A model generated the notes under the pieces. That model made no database searches. It was given only the letters and a program-made list of their open reading frames with translations, and was not told the DNA's origin. The position numbers were made by a program, and so were the translations under genes. DNA of 36,862 bases from REDI01 sp038123735. GTDB lineage: Bacteria; Myxococcota_A; UBA796; GCA-2862545. The DNA is taken from assembly GCA_038123735.1 (NCBI GenBank), contig JAYPAP010000021.1:1-36862 (forward strand), in the 5' to 3' direction. Within the stretch, counting starts at the first letter, position 1. Each line of letters starts with the position of its first letter. Below are positions 7,608 to 16,973 of the stretch, piece after piece.

Positions 7608-9437
7608 TTAATCCACCTCTTTCGCAATCTCGTCGAGGTGCCCAGCGTCGCCATCGCCCATCTCGACGCCACCTTGGGGGAAGTACTCTGACCATCGATT
7701 GTCGACGAGGGTTCGGGTGTCATCGTCGACGAAGAGCTCTTCGGCATAGGTGGCTTTCTTTCGGCTATCGATGAGAATGGTCCCGCCGTAGCTGATGTGG
7801 TGCCGCTGGACGCGAGTGGTCTGCGCGTAGATGTCGGCCGCCGGCTCGAATCGGGTGAAGACCGCCCAGAGGAAGCGCATGGGACTCGCGGCAACCTTGC
7901 GGGCATCGTCGACAATGCAGACGAGAGGCCAGTCGGGAAATGCATCCTTGATGCGCTCCGCCAGCCCCGCCTCCTCCGCATGGGCATTGCCGCTCACGAG
8001 CAAGCATCCGGCGCAGAAGGGCACGGCTTGGGTGATACCGGCGGGCAGTTCGGTCGGAGGGGCTTTCGGAAGGTCGCGCCATGGTTCACCCAGACCAAGC
8101 ATGATGCCCTTGGAGCCAAGGTTTACCTCCGGCCCGGTGTAGTCGAGGGTATCCATAGAAACGTTGGAGACGATGTAGAGGTCGGTCTCGGGACGGAAGC
8201 GGCAAAGGAGGTGCTCGAGCACGGCTTTGGGGTCGCGAAGGTCGACCCGTGAGTCGGTGAGCCATAGGAATTTGGTAAGGGAAAGCTGCCCTTCACCGAG
8301 AATACGGAAGGCGGCCTGCACCGCTTCGCGCTGGTATCTGGTGTTGACAACGGCCCCGGCGAGGGAGTGGTGACCGGTCTCTCCGTAGGACCAAAGGTCG
8401 AGGACGTTCGGCATGACGACCGGGAAGAGCGGTGAGAGAAGCTCTTGGAGGTAGTCGCCGATGTAGAAGTCCTCCTGGCGTGGCTTGCCGACGACCGTGG
8501 CCGGCCAGACCGGATTCTTCTTGCGGCAGACGGCGTCGACATGGAATACCGGATAGTCGTGTTGGTAGCTGTAGTACCCGTAGTGGTCGCCAAAAGGACC
8601 CTCCGGACGCATCTCTCGCGGAGGCACGCGGCCCACAAAGGCGTACTCGGCATTGGCGAGTAGTCGGTGGGGTCCCGCAGGGTTGTCGACCATAGGCAGT
8701 CGCTCCCCGGCGAGTAGGCTGGCGAGCATGAGCTCGGGCACATTCTCCGGAAGTGGCGCGATTGCCGCCAAAATAAGGGCGGGGGGCCCGCCGACATAGA
8801 GGGTGACCGGAAGGTCCTGATCCATCTCGCGCGCCACGTGGTGATGGAAACCGCCGCCCTTGCCGATTTGCCAGTGCATGCCCGTCGTCGCATCATCGTA
8901 TCGGTGGATACGATACATCCCTAGGTTGTGCCTGCCATCTCGTGGGTCTTCGGTGTAGACCAGGGGCAGCGTCACGAAGTGACCCCCATCCTGAGGCCAG
9001 GAGCGAAGCATCGGGATTTTGGTCATCTGCGGCGGGTTCTCAACGACCTGTGTCACGGGACCGCGTCCGCCAGCGCTCCGGGTGCCAAGCTTGGTCGCTT
9101 CCCAGAAAAAGTCCCTCTGCGCCCATAGTTTTCCAAGGGTGGGCGGAACCATCTCATGCAGGAGGCTGACCGCGCGCTCCACAAAGCGCAGGGGCCGTTC
9201 CCCGAAGGCCCTCTCCGCCCGGCTTGGCGTGCCAAAAAGGTTGGTCACAACCGGGGTATCGTAGCCCTTCACGTTGGTGAACAGCAAAGCGGGCCCGTTG
9301 GCGGCGACCACGCGGCGGTGGATCTCGGCGATCTCCAGGTCCGCGTCGACCGGGGCATCGATCTCCACGAGCTGTCCTTCATGGCGAAGGATGTTCATCA
9401 GGGTGGGTATGTCCTTGACGATCACGGCTGACTCCAT
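7608..9437 (-). CDS. UbiD-family prenyl-FMN decarboxylase
   Basis: UbiD enzymes decarboxylate aromatic or alpha,beta-unsaturated acids using prenylated FMN and Mn/K. The 609-residue frame from ATG 9437 covers the family: VVENPPQMTKIPMLRSW and TLPLVYTEDPRDGRHNLGMYR (cofactor region), KGGGFHHHVAREM, then MRPEGPFGDHYGYYS, which carries the conserved acidic catalytic segment. The frame stays open another 54 codons upstream to 9599, but that part is Arg/Pro-rich and unlike the family, so the ATG is preferred even though it lacks a good ribosome site. It reads like the 4-hydroxy-3-polyprenylbenzoate decarboxylase type, but the substrate cannot be set. No ubiX (prenyl-FMN synthase) is nearby. Confidence 0.9.
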   Translation of the reverse strand: MESAVIVKDIPTLMNILRHEGQLVEIDAPVDADLEIAEIHRRVVAANGPALLFTNVKGYDTPVVTNLFGTPSRAERAFGERPLRFVERAVSLLHEMVPPTLGKLWAQRDFFWEATKLGTRSAGGRGPVTQVVENPPQMTKIPMLRSWPQDGGHFVTLPLVYTEDPRDGRHNLGMYRIHRYDDATTGMHWQIGKGGGFHHHVAREMDQDLPVTLYVGGPPALILAAIAPLPENVPELMLASLLAGERLPMVDNPAGPHRLLANAEYAFVGRVPPREMRPEGPFGDHYGYYSYQHDYPVFHVDAVCRKKNPVWPATVVGKPRQEDFYIGDYLQELLSPLFPVVMPNVLDLWSYGETGHHSLAGAVVNTRYQREAVQAAFRILGEGQLSLTKFLWLTDSRVDLRDPKAVLEHLLCRFRPETDLYIVSNVSMDTLDYTGPEVNLGSKGIMLGLGEPWRDLPKAPPTELPAGITQAVPFCAGCLLVSGNAHAEEAGLAERIKDAFPDWPLVCIVDDARKVAASPMRFLWAVFTRFEPAADIYAQTTRVQRHHISYGGTILIDSRKKATYAEELFVDDDTRTLVDNRWSEYFPQGGVEMGDGDAGHLDEIAKEVD

Positions 9438-9566
9438 CGTGGGACGTAAGTGTAAGCGGCGTCGGCGGGGCTCGTATGCCGCGGGGCGTTGCGGAGTGGG
9501 TTTGGAGACGTGGGCATCGCTACGGTCCCGACGGATCGTGGGTGTGCAGAATTGGAACACTGGATG

Positions 9567-9595
9567 TTGACGGTGGTGTGGGAGCCCCCTATCGT
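9567..9595 (+). promoter_or_regulatory. Putative sigma-70 promoter of the lipoprotein esterase gene
   Basis: TTGACG (9567-9572) and TATCGT (9590-9595) are separated by exactly 17 bases and lie 23 bases before the ATG at 9619. A GGAGG ribosome site sits between them and the start codon. The match to the -35 is 5 of 6 and to the -10 is 4 of 6. The rest of the divergent gap 9438-9618 shows nothing else I can name. Confidence 0.5.
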
Positions 9596-9618
9596 GCACA
9601 ATCTATCTGGAGGAACCC

Positions 9619-10629
9619 ATGAACCGCTCTATTTTGGCATCTATCCTGTTGCTCTCCGCCTGTGGCATCAAGATCGAGATCGACGGCGGCGAGACCGTCA
9701 AACTTCCCCCCAACGAGGAGGCTCCGGTCACCGCATCTCCGGAGGCCTTCTACTACGGGGATATCGCATACGGTCCGGCGGAGCGCCAAAAGTTCGATGT
9801 TATTCACTTTCCCTGGGCATCAGAGCCCACGCCAGCGCTGGTGTACATCCATGGCGGAGGCTTCTCCGGAGGCGCCAAGGAAGAGCTCTGGGAAGGCAAA
9901 CGAGACTATGCCCAGGCCATTCTCACGGAGTCGGCGGCAGTTTTCACCTGTGGCTATCGCGTGCTTGAGGATGTGGACCTGGAAGGCGTGATCAAGCCCA
10001 TGGGTGATAGCGCACTGTGTCTGCAGACGATTCGCCATAATGCAGAGGTCTTCAACATCGATCCAGCCCGGATTGTGGTGGCGGGAACATCGGCGGGCGC
10101 GGGAACGTCGCTCTGGCTCGGCACCCACGATGATATGGCGGATGGCTCCGAGGGCGTGCGTGGTCAGTCCACACGGGTCAACGGCGTGGTGATGTGGGAA
10201 ACGCAGGCAACGTACGACTTGGTGCGTTGGAACGATGTATTCCTGACTTATTACGGCCTGGAACTCTTCGAGACGGCGGAGAGCTTCGGCTTGGCGCAGG
10301 CCCTGTGGTCGTTCTACGGGATCTCATCCAATGAGGAGCTGGAGACCGAACCCATCGTGGCCTATCGGGCCGATGTAGACATGCTGGCCCTGATGGACGC
10401 AGACGATGCGCCGATCTGGGTAGAAAACTCTGTCGAAAAGAACAGCTTCCCCTTCTCGGTCGGCGCGCTCTATCATCACCCGCGGCACGCGTTGGCCATC
10501 GTCGAACAAGCGAACGAGGTTGGCCTTCGCGTGGAAGCGCGCATTCCAACCCTGGATGACGAAGCTCCGCCGCGCACCCCGTTGGAGTCATTCGACTTCA
10601 CATTCGAGATGATGGGGATCACGGAGTAG
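9619..10629 (+). CDS. Lipoprotein alpha/beta-hydrolase (esterase/lipase-like)
   Basis: The 336-residue protein starts with a lipoprotein signal, lipobox LLSAC with Cys15 as the predicted lipidated residue, so it should be anchored in the outer or inner membrane facing the periplasm. It has the hormone-sensitive-lipase/BD-FAE type fold: oxyanion-hole motif HGGG (78-81) in ALVYIHGGGFSGG, nucleophile elbow GTSAG (Ser158), a candidate acid in the segment around residues 255-262, and a candidate histidine in YHHPRHA (about 283-289). The substrate is unknown but likely an ester. The start has a GGAGG site (9609-9613). The last 11 bases overlap the end of the convergent gene. Confidence 0.85.
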   Translation: MNRSILASILLLSACGIKIEIDGGETVKLPPNEEAPVTASPEAFYYGDIAYGPAERQKFDVIHFPWASEPTPALVYIHGGGFSGGAKEELWEGKRDYAQAILTESAAVFTCGYRVLEDVDLEGVIKPMGDSALCLQTIRHNAEVFNIDPARIVVAGTSAGAGTSLWLGTHDDMADGSEGVRGQSTRVNGVVMWETQATYDLVRWNDVFLTYYGLELFETAESFGLAQALWSFYGISSNEELETEPIVAYRADVDMLALMDADDAPIWVENSVEKNSFPFSVGALYHHPRHALAIVEQANEVGLRVEARIPTLDDEAPPRTPLESFDFTFEMMGITE

Positions 10630-11290
10630 CGGATTTTCCCTTACCGAGCAGTACACCCACGGTGACGGTGACGAAGGCTCCTTGCCCACCGGTCGCGCTA
10701 GATGACCCGGCGCCCGTGGCGCCGACGGCTCCCGCCACAGGGAGCTGGATACCGACCTCGGGGTGGAGAGCAAAACCAGGATTAAGCTGGGCATTAAAGC
10801 CGACGTTTCCGCCAGCAGTGAGGCCGACCCCTCCGGCGCTGCCCCCCCCGCCTCCGCCGGCGAAGAAGAAGGTCTGGACCGCAGGCGAGAGCACGAGTTG
10901 ATGCTCGCCAACCGGGATCCCAAACATCACGGGAACGGTGGCACGTAAATAGGCAGCACCTCCGCCACCTCCACCGAAGCCGATGAAGGTCCCGTGGGGG
11001 GCGATGGAGATGAGGGTGGGTGCATCGTCTTCGGTGAGCTGAGCCTTGGTCAGGATTTCATAGGCGCTTGATCCGATGCGGGCCCCGAAATCGAACTTAT
11101 CGGTGACACCGTAGCGACCCGAGATGTTGAAGGCCGGCAAAGTCGCCGCAGTCTCCCCGCCGGCGATGGTGAATGCACCCGGTTCAATGCCGACCTGCCA
11201 ATTCCCCTTGCCGAGGGACTCGACGCGCTGGACAGGTGTGGTCATACAAGCAGAAAGTCCTAAAATCGCGAGAACGAGCAATCGACGCAT
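10619..11290 (-). CDS. Outer-membrane beta-barrel-like lipoprotein
   Basis: This 223-residue protein has a lipoprotein signal (MRRLLVLAILGLSAC, Cys15). It is followed by alternating polar/hydrophobic segments with Gly-rich turns (for example FNISGRYGVTDKFDFGARIG), the texture of an outer-membrane beta-barrel. Two Gly runs, around residues 104-109 and 139-144, are conspicuous. I do not recognise a named family. It follows ftsH by 56 bases on the same strand and is probably the last gene of the operon that begins with the guanine deaminase. Location in the outer membrane is inferred. Confidence 0.75.
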   Translation of the reverse strand: MRRLLVLAILGLSACMTTPVQRVESLGKGNWQVGIEPGAFTIAGGETAATLPAFNISGRYGVTDKFDFGARIGSSAYEILTKAQLTEDDAPTLISIAPHGTFIGFGGGGGGAAYLRATVPVMFGIPVGEHQLVLSPAVQTFFFAGGGGGGSAGGVGLTAGGNVGFNAQLNPGFALHPEVGIQLPVAGAVGATGAGSSSATGGQGAFVTVTVGVLLGKGKSATP

Positions 11291-11346
11291 GGGGCCTCCA
11301 CGGCATGAGCGCCTGGAGACGGTAGCATGGATCGGAGTCTGACTGT

Positions 11347-13251
11347 CTAAATGGATGCAGTCCAGTCTTCTGTCGGCCGATCTTCGAGGTCATCGGCCTG
11401 GATGGCCTGATCCAAAAAGCGATTCATGGTCTCCCCTTCGAGGATCTCATGCTCGATGAGGTATGCCGCCATCTCTTCGAGGAGGGCGCGGTTCTCCCGG
11501 AGAATTTCTCGGGCGCGGTCATGAGAGCGGGAGAGAAGTCCTCGTACTTCCTGCTCGATCAGTTTTCCGGTATCGGGCCCGACCCCGTATCGACTGCCGC
11601 CGGCACTCAGTCCCCATGGGTTTTGGCTGTCATCGGCGTATCGCACTGCGCCGACCCGCTTATTCATACCGAGCTCAGTGACCATGGCGCGGGCGATCCG
11701 CGTGGCTCTCCGAATATCATCCGACGCTCCTCCGGTTACCTCTCCGAAGACGATCTCCTCGGCGGAGCGGCCGCCGTATAAAACGGTCAGTTGGTTGAGC
11801 AGCGTGGCTTTGGACTGAAGGTGGCGTTCCTCGGAGGGTGCATGCCAGGTGTACCCGAGGGCTGCGACGCCGCGCGGGATGATGCTGATCTTGGTGACGG
11901 GGTCAGCGCCTGGACTCGCCGCAGAGCAGATGGCGTGACCGACCTCATGATAAGCAACAATGCGCTTTTCAGAGGGTGAGAGGCGTCGGGACTTCTTCTC
12001 GAGACCGGCCACGACGCGCTCGATCGCCTCACGGATGTCGCCCATCTCAATTGCGGTCGCTTCGCGACGTGCCGCCAATAAAGCGGCCTCATTGAGCGCA
12101 TTCGCGAGGTCAGCCCCAGCAAATCCGGGGGTGATCTTGGCGATTTCCTGCAGGTCGACGGCATCGGACAGCTTGAGCTTCCGAGAGTGTACGTCTAAGA
12201 TGGCTTTTCGTCCGATTAGGTCGGGGCGGTCAACCAGGACCTGGCGGTCGAAGCGGCCTGGACGTAGCAGCGCTGCATCGAGGGTCTCGGGTCGGTTGGT
12301 GGCGGCCATCACGATGATACCCTTGCGGTTGTCGAAGCCGTCCATTTCGACCAAGAGCTGGTTGAGCGTCTGTTCTCGCTCATCGTTCCCCGCTGGGCCG
12401 CCACTGCCCCGGGCCTTGCCAACGGCGTCGAGTTCGTCGACGAAGATGATACACGGTGCATGCTCGGCGGCGGTCTTGAAGAGGTCCCGGACCCTCGCTG
12501 CGCCCACTCCGACGAACATCTCGACGAAGTCGGAGCCGGAGATGGTCAGGAACTGCACCCCGGCCTCTCCCGCGACGGCCCGCGCGAGCAAGGTCTTGCC
12601 GGTACCCGGAGGGCCGACGAGCAAGACCCCCTTGGGTGGACGCCCACCGAGGGCGGTGAACTTCTCCGGCGTCTTGAGAAAGGCGACGATCTCCTGGAGC
12701 TCCTCCGCAGCCTCTTCGACCCCAGCCACGTCGTCAAAGGTGACTCCGGTCCCCTCCTCAGGCAGCAGCTTGGCAGAGCTCTGGCTGAATGCCGCCGCAC
12801 CACCGGTGTTTCGAGGGTCTCGGTTCGCGATGAACATCCAGTACAGAAATAGGAAAAAAAGGGGGAAAAGAAGCCAAGAAAGCACGGTTCCCGAATCACA
12901 CCGGCTAGGGGGATCGACGGTGTATGCGATCGTGGGGAGGCTGGCGCCGCGGGCGGAGTTTTCTGATCGGATCGCGGCATTGGTCTCGTCGATGAGCGCG
13001 ATCAGACCGTCGTCGTCGGGAGACCGAATGGCGACGAGACACTCCGATGGAGGTACGTCCTCGCCCATGGGGCATGCCCGTGCTCGGGTCGCATCGAGCT
13101 TGACTTCCACGACCTCGCGCTGCTCGATCGCACGCTTGAATTCACTCAATGACGTATTGCCCTGACTCGGGAGCATCGCTGTGATCACCGAAGTGACCAG
13201 GGCGAGCACCACCACGAGGGCGATGATGGGGAACCAACGCTGGGGGTTCAT
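11347..13251 (-). CDS. ftsH: ATP-dependent zinc metalloprotease FtsH
   Basis: FtsH is a membrane-bound AAA+ protease that extracts and degrades membrane and regulatory proteins. The 634 residues contain transmembrane segments at about 7-27 and 123-141 flanking a periplasmic domain, then the AAA module: Walker A GPPGTGKT (213-220), Walker B IIFVDELDAVG (268-278) and the second region of homology ATNRPETLDAALLRPGRFDR. The M41 protease has the zinc motif HEVGH (435-439) and the downstream acidic ligand region SAEEIVFGEVTGGASDD. Length is typical. The periplasmic domain has Cys60, Cys71 and Cys118, which is unusual. The start overlaps the stop of the PGM1-like gene by 4 nt, placing FtsH in an unexpected operon. 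Confidence 0.97.
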   Translation of the reverse strand: MNPQRWFPIIALVVVLALVTSVITAMLPSQGNTSLSEFKRAIEQREVVEVKLDATRARACPMGEDVPPSECLVAIRSPDDDGLIALIDETNAAIRSENSARGASLPTIAYTVDPPSRCDSGTVLSWLLFPLFFLFLYWMFIANRDPRNTGGAAAFSQSSAKLLPEEGTGVTFDDVAGVEEAAEELQEIVAFLKTPEKFTALGGRPPKGVLLVGPPGTGKTLLARAVAGEAGVQFLTISGSDFVEMFVGVGAARVRDLFKTAAEHAPCIIFVDELDAVGKARGSGGPAGNDEREQTLNQLLVEMDGFDNRKGIIVMAATNRPETLDAALLRPGRFDRQVLVDRPDLIGRKAILDVHSRKLKLSDAVDLQEIAKITPGFAGADLANALNEAALLAARREATAIEMGDIREAIERVVAGLEKKSRRLSPSEKRIVAYHEVGHAICSAASPGADPVTKISIIPRGVAALGYTWHAPSEERHLQSKATLLNQLTVLYGGRSAEEIVFGEVTGGASDDIRRATRIARAMVTELGMNKRVGAVRYADDSQNPWGLSAGGSRYGVGPDTGKLIEQEVRGLLSRSHDRAREILRENRALLEEMAAYLIEHEILEGETMNRFLDQAIQADDLEDRPTEDWTASI

Positions 13252-14792
13252 ACGTTGCCGGCCTCTTCATCTAAGACTTGTAACGTGCGTTTATACAGGA
13301 ATCGCGCCTGCGTGATGTTGTCGCCAATGGCGACGATCCCGAGCTTTCCGAACTCAGAGAGGGCTCCGATCAGGTGGAATACGATGCCGCGTTCGGATGG
13401 CCCGTGGAAGTGGAGACCGTGGTAAACCGCAATGTCGACGAGGTCTTCTGGGAGAAGCCCCCGGTAGCGCTCCGCCTGGATGGTGTCGGTCGCGAAGTAG
13501 TACTTGGGTCGCCCGCTCGGCGCGTAGAAGAGTCCATCTTCTTGATTTAGGGTGCCAGCCGTCAGGAACTTGAGGGTGAGGAAGGGGTGGGTCGTCCCGC
13601 CCTTTCGCAGGTTGATCTCGATCGCTTTGTGGTCCCAGCCGCCCTTGGCGTTTCGAACGCTCATGAAGTCGATGGCAAAGCGACCGAGCACCCCGCGTTC
13701 GGCGAGGATCGCTGCTACCTTCGACCCGGAATCATGCAGTTCCATCCGATAGTCTTCGGCAGCGGGGAAGGTGCACCCTTCGAAGATTTGGCCGCTCTCG
13801 CCACCGAGTACCTGGTCGTGGGTGCTGATCACTTGGGGCTCGCGGGCGCCGTTGACGCGGCATTGGACCGAGGGAGATGCCTTGTCATCCCCTTCGACGA
13901 AGGACTCCACAATGCCCTGCATTTCCAGATATTTTTGGCTGAATGACTCCCAGTCCTCGCCGGGGCCGACATAGCGCATCGCCTCGCCGGGGAGCATGTC
14001 TAAGATCCGCTTGGTGCAATCCGGATCATCTGCCCGAACATCACCGTAATAAAAGAGGGCATTGCCCTCCCCGGAAAAGCCATCGTTCAGCTTGACGACG
14101 GCACGACGCGCGCCAGGGTCGCGCTGCTTGATGTCGGAAAGGGCCCGCGCAATGTCATCGGGGGTGGTCAGCCGCTCGTGGCCATACGGAAAGTCGATTC
14201 CCGCTTCGCGAAAGACTTCGCGGCAGCCACTCTTCGTACCGAGGTCATTGAGTCTCGGATCGACCGAGTGGAGCGGGAGCGAGAGTCGGACCGCGAGGGT
14301 GCGTTCGAGGCCGGTGCTGTTGAAGCAGACGAGGTGAGCCCGTTCTGGTGTGCGGATCTCGGCGCGGATGCGCTGCAATAAGCGAGGACGCTCCAACAGC
14401 TTCTGCGAGAGTGGCTTGGCGGAAGCATCGCTGCAGTGCATGAGGATCAGTCGCTTGCGGGCATGCGCATTTGGAATGCCGGGCAGCAGCGACAGGTAGT
14501 AATCGATCACCTTCGGGTCGATCATCTGGCTGGTCACGTAGATCAGACGGGTACGTGGTTGGCGCAACAACATCAGGTTGACCAACATGCGTTCTTCGTA
14601 GTGCCAGACCCCAGAGATCTTGCGGAGCTCCCTTGAATCTAAGGATAGAGATGGGACGACTACGACATCTTGCGGTTCACGGGGAAACTGCGACAAGGTG
14701 GCATGCAGCCTGCCCATCTGGGCATTGAGCGCATCCCACGCCGCGAGTTCTTCATCAGATCCCGGTGCTGGCCAATCGGTAAGGGTTGTCAT
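13248..14792 (-). CDS. PGM1-like ATP-grasp peptide ligase family protein
   Basis: The 514-residue protein resembles the family annotated as peptide ligase PGM1-related, after the ATP-grasp ligase of pheganomycin synthesis, which joins a small amine-bearing starter to a peptide. Visible family blocks are VVVPSLSLDSRELRKISGV at the start, YYLSLLPGIPNAHARKRL, LGTKSGCREVFREAGIDFP, the ATP-grasp lysine/glycine segment AVVKLNDGFSGEGNALF, and the C-terminal block GIVFHLIGALSEFGKLGIVA. The metal-binding segment is HKAIEINLRKGGTTHPF. Start at ATG 14792, with GGTGGA before it and an ATGA overlap with the dioxygenase stop; the open frame to 14897 is rejected. Substrates are not predictable. Confidence 0.8.
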   Translation of the reverse strand: MTTLTDWPAPGSDEELAAWDALNAQMGRLHATLSQFPREPQDVVVVPSLSLDSRELRKISGVWHYEERMLVNLMLLRQPRTRLIYVTSQMIDPKVIDYYLSLLPGIPNAHARKRLILMHCSDASAKPLSQKLLERPRLLQRIRAEIRTPERAHLVCFNSTGLERTLAVRLSLPLHSVDPRLNDLGTKSGCREVFREAGIDFPYGHERLTTPDDIARALSDIKQRDPGARRAVVKLNDGFSGEGNALFYYGDVRADDPDCTKRILDMLPGEAMRYVGPGEDWESFSQKYLEMQGIVESFVEGDDKASPSVQCRVNGAREPQVISTHDQVLGGESGQIFEGCTFPAAEDYRMELHDSGSKVAAILAERGVLGRFAIDFMSVRNAKGGWDHKAIEINLRKGGTTHPFLTLKFLTAGTLNQEDGLFYAPSGRPKYYFATDTIQAERYRGLLPEDLVDIAVYHGLHFHGPSERGIVFHLIGALSEFGKLGIVAIGDNITQARFLYKRTLQVLDEEAGNV

Positions 14793-15919
14793 GATTCCAC
14801 CGCGCTGGACGAAGAGGACCGAGCAAAGCCGTAAACCTCCGGCCGGGCGAGTGGCGGCAGTCGATGTGCGGGAAGCAGAACGGTTCGGATAGCCCAAAGG
14901 TCCTTAAATACGCGATAACTGGTCGTTTGGTCGAGGTAGGACACCCCCGCGGACCCACCGGTTCCCACCCGGCGACCGATGACCCGCTCTACCATCCGAG
15001 CATGCCCCGTCCGGAAGAGAACCAACTGCTCCTCCATCTCCACGACCACGTCTAGCAAGAGGCGGGGCCAGGACAAAAGTGGCAGTTGCCGATAGCTTTC
15101 GATGAATAAGACAGCGGCGCGGATCCGCTTTTTCGCCTTGCGTTCGCTCTCGATCACGTCTTCCGCGAGCAGGAACCGACGCGCCGCGGCCTTGATGTCA
15201 TCAAACCGACCGCCGATGTGGGATGCGAGCTCAGGGCCGAGACGCTGCACCATGGACGCCAACTGTGCCTCGTGGGTCTCGTCCATCTTCTCGAGGTAGT
15301 CGTGCACGAACTTTGTCACGACCGCCTCATCATCGGGATCGCCAGGTTGACTGCCTTGAATCGGAGTACGAAGTAGCCATGAGTTGAGGGCGCCGAGCAT
15401 GGAGACCTCTTCGCGCGCTTCCGACAGCATGCCCCATGCGACCGCGCCTCCCGGCGAATTGGCAGCCAGCTTCTTAATGTGATCGAGGGGGTCGACGGTG
15501 CCGTAGCGAATCCGTTGGCTCTCATCGAGGCCGACCAAACACTCCATGACCCGCATTTGAAAGCTCTGGAACCCCGATGCGGGAACCAGCTTGTCGCGAA
15601 AGGCGAGAAAGTCCTGCGGGGCCAGCGTCTCCACCACACGCCACTGCCGAACGCCGAGGTCTAAAATGGCGTTTACGCGCCGTAAATGGTGCACGACATA
15701 TGGGATCGTCTCCTCATCCACCTTGGGCTCGGATAGGTGGTTTCGGGCGAGGCGCAGAGAGCGAATAATGAGCTTGAACCACAGCTCATAGATTTGGTGC
15801 ACGATGATGAAGTGCAGCTCATCGATGGAGACGTCTGCATCGGATGCTTCTTGTCCGGTCTGCAGGTCAAGCAGGTCCGGTAAGCGAAGATAGTCCCAGT
15901 AGTTCTTGGTCTGTGACAT
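14789..15919 (-). CDS. kynA: Tryptophan 2,3-dioxygenase
   Basis: This heme enzyme opens the indole ring of tryptophan to N-formylkynurenine, the first step of the kynurenine pathway. At 376 residues it is somewhat longer than the roughly 280-residue compact bacterial forms. Signatures are DELHFIIVHQIYELWFKLII (distal-side His41 region), PASGFQSFQMRVME, and the C-terminal HARMVERVIGRRVGTGGSAG block that holds the heme-ligand histidine. No kynurenine formamidase or kynureninase is adjacent, so the rest of the pathway, if present, lies elsewhere. The gene starts 11 nt after the FNR-like gene ends and overlaps the ligase downstream. Confidence 0.93.
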   Translation of the reverse strand: MSQTKNYWDYLRLPDLLDLQTGQEASDADVSIDELHFIIVHQIYELWFKLIIRSLRLARNHLSEPKVDEETIPYVVHHLRRVNAILDLGVRQWRVVETLAPQDFLAFRDKLVPASGFQSFQMRVMECLVGLDESQRIRYGTVDPLDHIKKLAANSPGGAVAWGMLSEAREEVSMLGALNSWLLRTPIQGSQPGDPDDEAVVTKFVHDYLEKMDETHEAQLASMVQRLGPELASHIGGRFDDIKAAARRFLLAEDVIESERKAKKRIRAAVLFIESYRQLPLLSWPRLLLDVVVEMEEQLVLFRTGHARMVERVIGRRVGTGGSAGVSYLDQTTSYRVFKDLWAIRTVLLPAHRLPPLARPEVYGFARSSSSSAVES

Positions 15920-15930
15920 CGATGGAGTGC

Positions 15931-16590
15931 TCAGTAATTGGTGAGAAAATGGGCGGGGTCGTGCCCTGCCTCAGCGTACACGGAGGCAGCTTGTTTCTGC
16001 ATGGCGGGAAAGCCACATGCGACGACGGCCGTGGTCTTCGTCACCAAGCCGCGCTGCACCGCAACATCTTGTACGTAGCCCGTATGTCCCGTCCAACCCT
16101 CGGTTGGCTGGTCCAATACGATGTGAATCTCAACCCCAGCGTCTCTCCATCGCGCGATGTCGGCGGATAACGGGATGTGATTTTCAGTGAGAACGCCGAG
16201 AAGCAGGATCACTGAGCGGGGCAATCCAGCGCGCACCTCGGTCTCGATCACCGGGCGGACGGCGGAGAGAGCGGAGCCGTTGACCAGGCATACGAGGGGC
16301 AATGGGCGGGTGGCGGCGGCGAGGAATCCGTTGCCTGCAGGGCCCGCGATGTCGAAGCTGGCGCCAATCGGCGAGGCGCACAGCGCACTCCCGGCGTCGC
16401 CGGCGTCTTTTACCAGAAGCTCAAGGGGTTCTCCGGGCATGGATGAGATCGCAAAGTGGGCTTGATGCCCGTGTACATGCGCCGTGACAAATTGGCCGGG
16501 TTCGGAGTATCCCTCTGGAATTTCCTCAAAGCAGAGCCAGCGTAGCTGGGCTCCTGAAGACACATTGGCTCGGAGTGTAAAGCGGTTCAT
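15931..16590 (-). CDS. FNR-like FAD/NAD(P)-binding oxidoreductase
   Basis: The 219 residues match the ferredoxin-NADP-reductase fold: an FAD-binding barrel (1-95) with the FAISSMPG segment in the usual flavin position, the GPAGNGF turn, then a nucleotide-binding half with VACGFPAMQ near 190, equivalent to the CGPxxM motif. No [2Fe-2S] ferredoxin domain or cysteine cluster is present, so it must use a separate partner. It recalls the short plant/cyanobacterial pKIWI502-like reductases, though I hold that loosely. It overlaps the small lipoprotein gene by 4 nt and precedes the heme dioxygenase by 11 nt. A role as reductase for that enzyme is possible but unproven. Confidence 0.75.
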   Translation of the reverse strand: MNRFTLRANVSSGAQLRWLCFEEIPEGYSEPGQFVTAHVHGHQAHFAISSMPGEPLELLVKDAGDAGSALCASPIGASFDIAGPAGNGFLAAATRPLPLVCLVNGSALSAVRPVIETEVRAGLPRSVILLLGVLTENHIPLSADIARWRDAGVEIHIVLDQPTEGWTGHTGYVQDVAVQRGLVTKTTAVVACGFPAMQKQAASVYAEAGHDPAHFLTNY

Positions 16591-16973
16591 TGGGGGTCCT
16601 GAGGGGCGGGAGGGGCCTGAGGCATGGACTTGAGAGGACTCTCAAGTGCGGTGCGAAGCGCGTTAACGTGTTTCTCTGCGGCGCCCGGTTGAACTTTCAG
16701 ATCATGGCGGATCCGTGCGAGATGGAGCTCAAGCTCCAGGGTGGCTTTGGGACCGATACGGGGCTCGAGCGCCGGGCCGAGGGTTTCGTCCCACACCCCA
16801 TGGGCGTTTCGCCAGTGCTTTTTCGCCGTAAACGGGTCACCGCCTGCGTCCGCCTCCACCAGGTCGTCCAGCGCCTGATTCAACGCGGTGATGGCGGGCT
16901 GCACCTGATTGGGCTCGACCGAGGGAGGGCCGCCATTGCACGCGAGCATTGCGAGGAGCAGCCACCTAGTCAT
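16587..16973 (-). CDS. Small helical lipoprotein of unknown function
   Basis: From ATG 16973 this is a 128-residue protein with a short lipoprotein signal (MTRWLLLAMLAC, Cys12). The rest is predicted to be helical, including a segment around PFTAKKHWRNAHGVWDETLG, and ends in a Pro-rich tail. No domain recognised. A second in-frame ATG at 16979 would add two residues. The start overlaps the end of the guanine deaminase gene by 8 nt, and the stop overlaps the FNR-like gene by 4 nt. It is therefore an operon member and probably a periplasm-facing membrane-anchored partner of neighbours. Confidence 0.75.
   Translation of the reverse strand: MTRWLLLAMLACNGGPPSVEPNQVQPAITALNQALDDLVEADAGGDPFTAKKHWRNAHGVWDETLGPALEPRIGPKATLELELHLARIRHDLKVQPGAAEKHVNALRTALESPLKSMPQAPPAPQDPQ

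Noticed and set aside
9438..9599. 54-codon N-terminal extension of the UbiD-family gene
   Set aside because: Arg/Pro-rich and unlike the family; the family start pattern begins at the ATG at 9437.
11960..13165. Open frame of 401 codons on the plus strand, antisense to ftsH
   Set aside because: It mirrors a high-GC coding gene and its Ser/Arg/Pro-rich translation has no recognisable motif; ftsH on the other strand is certain.
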